From Phyto melanocephala (Eukaryota; Arthropoda; Insecta; Diptera; Rhinophoridae): a stretch of 64,000 nucleotides of DNA. The stretch's first letter is position 1; every line of letters starts with the position of its first letter. The translations under genes were made by a program, and so were the position numbers. Below are positions 57,136-64,000 of this stretch, piece by piece. The notes below the pieces were generated by a model. It saw only the letters and a program-made list of their open reading frames with translations, was not told the origin of the DNA and ran no database searches. Location: the NCBI GenBank assembly GCA_941918925.1, contig OW799237.1:92477015-92541014 (forward strand), written 5' to 3'.

Positions 57136-58116
57136 TTATACCCTTCACCTGTGGTGCACAAGGGTATATATTGCTTTGTCATTCCGTTTGTAATTTTTAC
57201 AATTTTAATTTCCGACCCCATAAAGTATATATTTTCTGAAAGCTTATGAATAGAGGAGTCGATTAGGCCATGTCCGTCTTTCCATGTGTTGGTTGAATTC
57301 AACTTTTAGATCTGTTCCTCAGATCTGTGTATAATATCAGTCTTTTGGAAATATCCGGAATTGAATTGTTATTGAAATTCAGCACAATCGCCCCATAACT
57401 TTCTGAGATATGAGCAAATAAACACGACTGCCTCTGTTTTTTCCTATATTTTTACAACCAAAAATAATTTATTGGTACCTTTGCTACTATTTGTAGATAT
57501 AATATGCTTCTAGAAATATTCGTGAAAAATCTTGGATTAACCGGGCTCTAATCGGTAAAGTTATAGGCAAAACATTTTTTTTAAAATATGTATTTCAAAA
57601 ATGCACAAACGAAAATAAATTTTTCAGCTTCTAGACAACCGAGAGAGGCAAAATTTTATCATCTGAAAGGACTTGGCTAGCGCAATTAAAGCACCATAAA
57701 AAAATTTAAATTCATGTTGGCCGCCACTACAAAATGGCGGAAAATAATTTTATATATGAGCCAATTCTGGTATTTTAAAATGTAACTCCTTCAACTCCCA
57801 CAATATTGGTATCATATGAAAGGGCTTGACCAGTAGAATACAGTAAATTATTAAAAAAAAATAAAATCCAAGATGGCGTCTAAAACAAATTTTTTTAACC
57901 CCATCAATACGGGTATCAAATTAAAGGGCTTGACTAGTAGAATACAGTTGTTAACAACGTAAAAATTAAAAATCGAGGATGGCGTCCGAAATAATAAAGA
58001 AAAATGGCGTATAACATGAAATATAGGTTAAGCTACGATGTGGGATTATACCTATGTACATGACGGTGATGTGTATTATCAGATTCGGTATAGCTGAATA
58101 TAGCACTCTTACTTGT
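57136..58116 (+). mobile_element. Complete Helentron subfamily B
   Basis: 5' terminus TTATACCCTTCACCTGTGGT, then AAGGGTATATATTGC, TTCCGACCCCATAAAGTATA and AACTTTCTGAGATATGAGCA. Two or three internal repeats carry GAAAGGGCTTGACCAGTAGA (57817) and AAAGGGCTTGACTAGTAGAA (57923). The 3' hairpin TTCGGTATAGCTGAA precedes GCACTCTTACTTGT. The element ends exactly where the next Helentron starts. Confidence 0.85.
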
Positions 58117-58900
58117 TATACCCGCCACCAAAAAAATGGTTGGGGTATATTCATTTTGGCATTCCGTTTGTAACACATTGAAATATCCATTTTAGACCCC
58201 ATAAAGTATATATATTCCTAAATCGGGGTTTGATTTTATGACGATCTAGCTATGTCCTTCCGTCTGTCCGTCTGTTGAAAGCACGATAGAGGTTGAACCG
58301 AAAAAGCTTGGTGCTCAAATTTTGCAGGAAAATGGGCTAAATCGGAAAATTAGGAAAAAAGTTATAGCTCGTAATTCAAGAGTGGGTCGTCGAAAAAACC
58401 GTGTCCTTCGAACATCGAATAAAATGGAATTGTGTCCAAACACATTAACGTAGAGTCATGAAACTTCTAATATATATTTCCTGAGTAAAAACAATAGTTT
58501 TCCTTGAAAAGTGCTTTAATTTATGCATTAGAAAAGGAGTTATAGATCAAAACGTACGAAAATTTATATCGCACAGTGTACTTTTCGGTATATTTAAAAA
58601 CAAAAACGTCATAAAATCAACAAAATTAGATGTACGATTCTGAAATTTTGCGAACGTTGATTTTTGGTCAAATTCTTTGTTATAACGAAAAATAAATATA
58701 ACGCGCCCTTTTTTACGCTCACCTCCCATATAACGTTTAACATTAAATTCTTATAATTTCTCTATGAATAAAGATTTTGGAATAATAAAGGACTAAATTG
58801 AAATACCTTGGTGTTGTTAATTAGCAGAAACAACTTCGACACGCCTACTATTACGTCCACTTTAAATTTAAAAGCTCATAAAACCGACAAAATTAGAGGT

Positions 58901-58960
58901 ATGAAGATGAAATTTGCTACATATACCCTTCTAGTCAATGTCATTGTTATGCCAGAAAAT
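58901..58960 (+). other. Helentron-derived ATG and hydrophobic leader in frame with the viral fragment
   Basis: An ATG at 58901 (further ATGs at 58907 and 58946) opens a frame of about 20 Helentron-derived codons, MKMKFATYTLLVNVIVMPEN, directly continuous with the viral frame. It resembles a signal-peptide core by chance or otherwise. Translation of this fusion is not established. Confidence 0.5.
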
Positions 58961-60312
58961 TTAGGCGATTTTGATGCAAGTCATAGCACCAGAACCAATA
59001 ACGAACCAGCCGCCAAGCGACCAAGACCTGCAGAAGATAGCGATACAGATACACCAAGTAAGCCAGATCCTACTTTCATTGAAAAACCTAATCATATTAA
59101 TAAGTCTACTGTTAATATGGATGTTGATCAAGAAAATATTAATCAACAAAGTGGTTCAAGTCGTGGCCCGAATACGGGAGCGCGGTCAGGTGCTACGGGA
59201 GATGGAAATACCTCTTCTACAAATGTCACATGGATAAGACCTAGTACACCTTGTTCAAATAATTATATGCATTTTTCAAAATCAAAGATTTTAATAAGTT
59301 ATGGATATAGTACTGAAAATATTCAAACTTCAGAAACAATTGATCAAATAACAACATCTATGGCATTAATACCTGTTGATTTTTTACCTTTTTATTTAAG
59401 TGAAGCTGAATTTGATATGTTACCTACTACAGCTGAAGTAACTAAAGTAACATGTCAAGTAACTCCATTAGGAACTAGAACTGCTTTTGATGTTGGAGCT
59501 TCTTTAAGTGGTACAGCAACATCTGAATATGTTCCAATTGGTTTAGTTGCTGAAGGTTTAAATAAAAAATTTTATGGTAAAAATGTTAAATACACTTCAT
59601 CAGATACAGATCCAATGAAAGTAATTGGTGTAGAAACAATTGATGTAAAAGAAATGTATGAAAAATATTATAAACATATACCATCTAATGCTTTATGTGT
59701 TCCAACAACCATTTCCGAATATTTTATACATGAATGGAATAGAGAACAAACTCCAGATGCAAATATATATCCAGATTATATTGTTCATAATAAAGGTAGT
59801 GTAAGAACGGATGAAAAAGTTCATCAATTTTTAATAAATCAATCTATAGGTATGCCTATAGCTAATTATGAATATAAACCTAAAAGTGGTTTTATAAAAA
59901 AAGGAAAAGAACATTTTGTTCCACAAAATAGAATAAAATAAAAAGTTCATTCTACAAAAGTTAGACCACATTCACATACATTACAATTTTTTAAAGCTAA
60001 TAATAAAACTATTTCTGGAGACGTTGGTTTAGGTAAAAGCCCTACTATACCACTTGTTATTAATAACATCAATGATTTTTATGCTAGAATAATTGAATCA
60101 TATGGAACATATCATCCTTTAAAAGGAGGTTTTGGATATGATACTCAACCTCAATTACATGTTGGAATGATTGCAACACCACAATTAAAACCAACAAGCA
60201 ATTCTGTAACTTATTTAAATAGTGCTTGTTATTGGAAAATAAATTGTTCCATTGAAATTAAATGTAATATTTCTTCAGCTTTTGGTAAAGGAACTAGTGT
60301 CAGTTGGTTTAT
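58960..60312 (+). pseudogene. Endogenous densovirus capsid (VP) gene fragment
   Basis: The translated frame has, in order: a basic motif AAKRPRPAEDSD, a Gly/Ser/Asn-rich linker (SSRGPNTGARSGATGDG), then a core with TWIRPSTPCSNNYMHFSK, a LPFYLSEAEFDMLP-like segment, SLSGTATSEYVPIGLVAEG and, later, TQPQLHVGMIATPQLKP. Order and motifs fit the structural protein of insect densoviruses (Parvoviridae). The phospholipase A2 part of the longest viral form and the extreme C-terminus are not present, and no replication gene is seen. A TAA at 59939-59941 interrupts an otherwise open frame, so it is annotated as broken. Family assignment is by motif recognition only. Confidence 0.85.
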
Positions 60313-60562
60313 CTTAAATTCATATAATTCCTCTATGAATAAAGATTTTGGAATAATAAAGGAAATAACTAAGTTGTATTTATTAGCAGAAACTTTATTG
60401 ACACGCCTACTTTAACGATCACTTTCATTGAAAAACTAAATTTACGAAAACATTTTACTAACATATCGAAGTTATACAAAGAAAGTGATACATATTTTAG
60501 TATAAATGGATTATTCTATAGCGATTAATTTAAAAACAAAATAATACATTTTGTGCTATAAA

Positions 60563-61248
60563 TAGGGTTTTTTTACGGAAATTTGAGTTATTCAATCTTT
60601 CCGATTTCCCGAGATTATTTTTCGGGATCCCGAAAAAGGTGGCTACAACTCGAAGCATATGTTTGTGACATTTCTTTAAAAAAAAAACATTTAAAAATAT
60701 TTTTACAAATAATTTGATATACTTATTGAGGTAATGTGTTAAAAAAATTTGAAAAATTGGTAAAAGAAACAAACTTTAAAATATTGTATATTTGTCCAAC
60801 ATCGATATAAAGTGAACGAGTGTTTTCTGTAAAAGGGCAATTTGTTAATAATATTAAAAATAGACTTTGAGCATATTAAAAGATTATTTTCTAAGTCGTT
60901 AAATGTTTTTAAAATTGAATTCTAATGATTTTATTTTTGATCTCATAGCTGAAGTACCTGTATTTTTGTTTTCTTGTGCTCATATTTGATCTTGTATCTA
61001 GAGAATAATATTTTTTTCAATAAAAAATATTTTTACTCAATTTATATTTTAAATTCAAGTTTCTTTATTAATTTTTATAGTTTTGAAGTGTTTCTTTAAC
61101 ATTATAAACTATTTTTTGCTTTTTAATAAAAAGTTTTTTATTAATTAAAAACAAATTTAAATTTTATTTGTTTTGCTGCGGGATCCCGGGAAATTAAAAA
61201 ATAAATCTCACATTCCCGGGAAACAAAATAATGCGAAAAAAAACTCTA
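60563..61248 (+). mobile_element. Deleted hAT element with 8-base target duplication
   Basis: Ends TAGGGTTTTTTT and the inverse TAGAGTTTTTTTT. GCTATAAA is duplicated at 60555-60562 and 61249-61256. Subterminal repeats with TTTCCCG(G/A)GA and CGGGATCCCG occur at both sides. The interior keeps a remnant of the hAT dimerisation domain, SERVFSVKGQFVNNIKNRL, at about 60812-60868. It is inserted in Helentron sequence, whose empty form ATGCTATAAAAGTACATCAA is seen in the 20-kb copy (inverse). Confidence 0.9.
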
Positions 61249-61320
61249 GCTATAAAAGTACATCAAATTGGTGGTGGGTATAAAAGATTCGGCACAGCCG
61301 AACATAGTGCTCTTACTCGT

Positions 61321-62091
61321 TTTAATTAATTAATTGATAAATATTATATTTAAATAGTAACACAATCATTCGAGGATCTTATGATTTTGTTTAAATAATA
61401 TGAAAGAGTAATAATTTTACCAGCAAAAAGTGAGCAATTCATAAGAACCTCACGATAGGTAATTTCTTAAAATTATTATATGAGAGAATTTAAAAACAAA
61501 AAATTTTTTTTTTTGTTTTTTAATATCTTAACTTTGTCTTCAATATCTAGACTTTTCTTTGGGAAAACTGATAAAGGATGCTATTTTTAAAATAAACATT
61601 AACAATCCGCAATTCAGAAATATTAAAATTTAACTAATTTAGACACGTATACAAACGTATTTACATCAAGCTTCTAGCTCATCGTATGTAAACAAGGGAA
61701 TTCTCCTTTTTCGTTTTATATACATACATTGTGTTCAAAAGTAATTTATGAAAAATTATATTTATAATCCTGGATAATAGAAGTAATCACGGTTAATCAA
61801 TACAAAAAAAAAATTAAACCCATGTAAAAAAAAAGGAATTTTTTATCCCGGGATACTGATGTTGCCGGTGAATAAAATTACGGATAATCGAGGACTCACT
61901 GTACTTTATTGGGTCGCAAAAAATACTGTTGAAATTTCTAGTGAAATGACTAACTTATATACTATCCTTTTACACTCATTTGTAAAGGATGTAAACAAGA
62001 TAAGAAATGAATTGTTTCGAGTAACGTATAGTCATAAGGTATATTCATTGCGGCAACAAACATAATAATGAATAAACATTTTGTTGTTGTA
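61321..62091. other. AT-rich DNA with a pogo-like end and a Helentron B scrap
   Basis: CGGATAATCGAGGACTCACT, ending GTA at about 61903, is the inverse of the terminal motif common in pogo/Tigger-type elements; the other end is unclear (CCTGGATAATAG at 61770). 61895-62000 also shares GTACTTTATTGGGTCGCAAA with Helentron B. Neither is complete. Confidence 0.4.
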
Positions 62092-62784
62092 ACGGGTCCG
62101 CCATTTAAAGTTTCTTTTTTTCAATTAGTGCTTATTTCGTGAATGGTAACACTTAGCTCATGTCTGATTTGACAGATAATTAGTTTTATCCTTCCGCTGA
62201 ACGAATATGGTTGTGTATACGCTTGAACAACGTTGGGAAAGACTTACAGAAGATGCCGATTTTGCCAAAGAAATCATCTTTTCAGATGAAGCTCATTTTG
62301 ATCTTGGCCGGTATGTAAACAAGCAAAATTGTCGCATTTGGATGACAGAAAACCCGCACGCATACATTGAAAATACACCCAAAACGAATCACTGATTGGT
62401 GCGGATTTTAGTCCAGAGGCATAATTGGGCCATTTTTCTTCGAAACAGAGCAAGAAGCGGCCGTTACAGTCAATTTCGATCGTTATCGGGCCACTTTGAA
62501 CAAATTTTTGTTCACAAAAATTTAAGAGGAGGATATTGGCAACATTTGGTTTCAACAGAACGGCGCTACGTGCCACACAGCTAAAGCTACACTCTATGCT
62601 TTGCGCCCTGTTTTTGAAGATCGCATTATCAGCCGCAGAGCTGATGTCGTTTGGCCACCTCGGAGCTGCAATTTGACACCATTGGACTATTATTTGTGGG
62701 GTGCCGTCAAAGAGAAGTGTTACGCCAACAAGCCAGATTGTCTCTTTGACGCTTTAAAGGATAATATTCGTGAAGCCATTGGTA

Positions 62785-63624
62785 TTATACAGCTGCATAC
62801 AATAGTTCTGGACAATTAGGTGGATTTGCTTCTTTTGGCACTACCACTATATTATTTGTTTCATACCATTCTGCTGCAGATTTACTATAATGACACGACG
62901 CTAGGTCGGGCCAAAAATATGTTGACTTATTGTGTTTTCGTATGAATGGAAGCAACCTCTTCTGCAAGCACTCCTTGATGTAAATATCAGTGTTAATAGT
63001 CCCAGTAGTAATAAATTTACTGCTTCTTTCTCCGCACGTCCATATAGCTTGCCAAACTAAGTACTTCTTTGGAAACTTTGTCTTTTTTTTGAACTTAAAT
63101 TGGTCATCGACAATACCTCTTCCATCGGCCACATAATAACTTCGCCCTGGGAGCTGAGAAAAGTCGGCAAGAACGTAAGTCTCATCATCCATAATACAAC
63201 ACTCATATTTGTTGATAAAATTTCTAAGCAGTTCTTTGGCACGACTTTTTGCATCCAAGTTTTTCTTCGAATTTCTGTCTGGCACTTTCTGAACCTTGTA
63301 GGACTTAAGGCCTTTATATCTTTTAACCTTCCTTACAAAAAAATCGGAACAGTTTGCTTTTAAGGCGGCTTTACGGTTTGAGAGGTTGGGATTTTGGTTT
63401 AGAAGACTAACAATCTTTGAAGCTAACTGTGGGTCAGTTATACCTTTTTTAGCTCCACTTCCAGCTTTCCTTTTAATACTAGGACGTTCGTTATACACTT
63501 TTATCACACGCGAAACTGTTTGTCGTGACACCTTTATCTCATTTGCAATAGATTTGTAAGTACGACTGGGATTTTTTAAAAAAATTGTTATTATTTTTTC
63601 ACGCACTTTTTCTTCGGAATCCAT
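62785..63624 (-). pseudogene. Tc1-type transposase, 3'-truncated
   Basis: An intact 279-codon frame lacking its end. MDSEEKVREKIITIFLKNPS and a paired-like helix-turn-helix (TVSRVIKVYNE) lead, then ITDPQLASKIVSLLNQNPNL, then the catalytic core with CCIMDDETYVLADFSQLPGR (first acidic site) and STYFWPDLASCHYSKSAAEW (second). It stops at NPPNCPEL, just before the expected PIE motif with the third acidic residue, and runs into mariner sequence (LYAAV). The frame is otherwise undamaged, so truncation happened recently, at or after insertion. Confidence 0.85.
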
Positions 63625-63797
63625 TTTTAAACAAACTGATAATCCGATTATGCTATTATTTTGTGCACATAATTTGACAAGTTTTTAAATGCAAACTTGA
63701 TCATAAACAGTTATATTTTTTGTGCATGAAGAAAGGTGCAATTAAAAATGTGTGTTAAGGTTTCACTGATCTCATTCTTTATACAGCTGCATACAAT
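62785..63797. repeat. 19-base direct repeats flanking the Tc1 fragment
   Basis: TTATACAGCTGCATACAAT at 62785-62803 and 63779-63797. Both copies belong to the host mariner element (IQLHTI- coding), so it is a target duplication made when the 975-base fragment entered. Confidence 0.9.
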
Positions 63798-64000
63798 CGA
63801 TAATGTGCTTTAAAATTGGAGCGATCGTGTAGGCTACTGTATGGCGAGCCGAGGAAGCCATTTAAATGAAATTATTTTTCATTATTAACCGGATGGATTG
63901 TACTTTCAAATAAAAAAAGAAATTTGAGATAATATTCAGTAGTTCTTTTTTTTATAGCATTTTCAAACAAAAAAAGTTATTTGGCGGACCCTTTATATAT

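Larger units (their letters stand above)
58117..61320 (+). mobile_element. Helentron subfamily A carrying a densovirus capsid fragment and a hAT insertion
   Basis: 5' terminus TATACCCGCCACCAAAAAAA, the GACGATCTAGCTATGTCCTT block, two internal repeat units (first 58609-58800, second from about 58873), then viral DNA. Helentron sequence resumes with CTTAAATTCATATAATTCCT at 60313, and the 3' hairpin TTCGGCACAGCCGAA (61288-61302) and GCTCTTACTCGT end it. Flanking Helentron sequence on both sides aligns with the copies at 20.1-21.0, 35.4-36.4 and 41.4-42.8 kb. Removing viral and hAT DNA leaves about 1.15 kb, the size expected of this family. Confidence 0.85.
62207..63868 (+). pseudogene. Interrupted DD41D-type transposase
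   Basis: Segments in order: MVVYTLEQRWERL, DADFAKEIIFSDEAHFDLGR (first Asp kept), IIGPFFFETEQ-like remnants, NIWFQQNGATCHTA (second Asp changed to Asn) and WPPRSCNLTPLDYYLWGAV (third Asp kept). The 41-residue spacing makes it DD41D-type. After the insert, the tail resumes with TIDNVL and ends ASRGSHLNEIIF. Deletion of the DNA-binding domain, a missing Asp, frameshifts and the insertion make it inactive. Confidence 0.8.
62092..63993 (+). mobile_element. Non-autonomous mariner-type element, longer copy, interrupted
   Basis: Starts ACGGGTCCGCCA after TA (62090-62091) and ends TGGCGGACCCTT before TA (63994-63995). Same family as 6581-7134. A 975-base foreign insert splits it at 62804-63778; without it and the 19-base repeat the element is about 908 bases. 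Confidence 0.9.

Noticed and set aside
58808..58900. Extension of the viral frame upstream to a TTG codon
   Set aside because: TTG is not a credible start in an insect; these codons are Helentron repeat sequence and the first ATG is at 58901.

Overview
The window looks like accessory or intergenic DNA from a higher fly, most likely a calyptrate such as a blowfly, house fly or stable fly. The reasons are a strongly AT-rich composition, single-exon genes with Drosophila-type core promoters (TATA about 30 bases before a CAGT initiator), DINE-1-like Helentrons everywhere, a BEL/Pao retrotransposon, mariner relatives and Jockey/CR1/RNase H LINE pieces. The species call is an inference; no conserved housekeeping gene is present to fix it.

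Layout. 1-4.6 kb: the 5' LTR, leader and an uninterrupted Gag-Pol frame of a BEL/Pao element on the minus strand, running off the left edge. 4.6-8.9 kb: gene-free DNA with two mariner-type elements, a MITE and a 318-base tandem duplication. 8.9-33.8 kb: four small intronless genes for secreted precursors (8.9 minus, 24.2 plus, 27.4 plus, 33.7 minus). Each has a signal peptide, a short acidic pro-region ending in an R-x-x-R site, and a glycine-rich mature part. LINE 3' ends, Helentrons, MITEs and mariner relics lie between them. 39.5-43.8 kb: two more secreted low-complexity proteins. 44-54 kb: nested DNA transposons inside Helentrons and a Jockey fragment. 54.5 kb: a secreted precursor with a Gly-Lys-Arg-Arg amidation/cleavage site. 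55-64 kb: dense transposon mosaic.

The most unusual locus is 57.1-61.3 kb. Two Helentrons of different subfamilies sit head to tail with no spacer. The second carries a densovirus capsid-gene fragment of about 1.35 kb inside its body, plus a separate hAT insertion with an 8-base target duplication. Other Helentron copies in the window give the viral-free arrangement, so the breakpoints can be placed within a few bases. The viral frame is closed by one TAA but otherwise open, and Helentron sequence supplies an in-frame ATG and a hydrophobic leader. This could be a mobile element that has picked up a viral gene; whether it moves as a unit must be tested by copy number in the genome.

How the genes relate: the six TATA-bearing secreted-protein genes share architecture (signal peptide, basic processing site, low-complexity mature region). 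At least four share pro-region similarity, suggesting a locally duplicated family of processed peptides, possibly antimicrobial, cuticular or glue-like. All other coding sequence is mobile-element or viral in origin.
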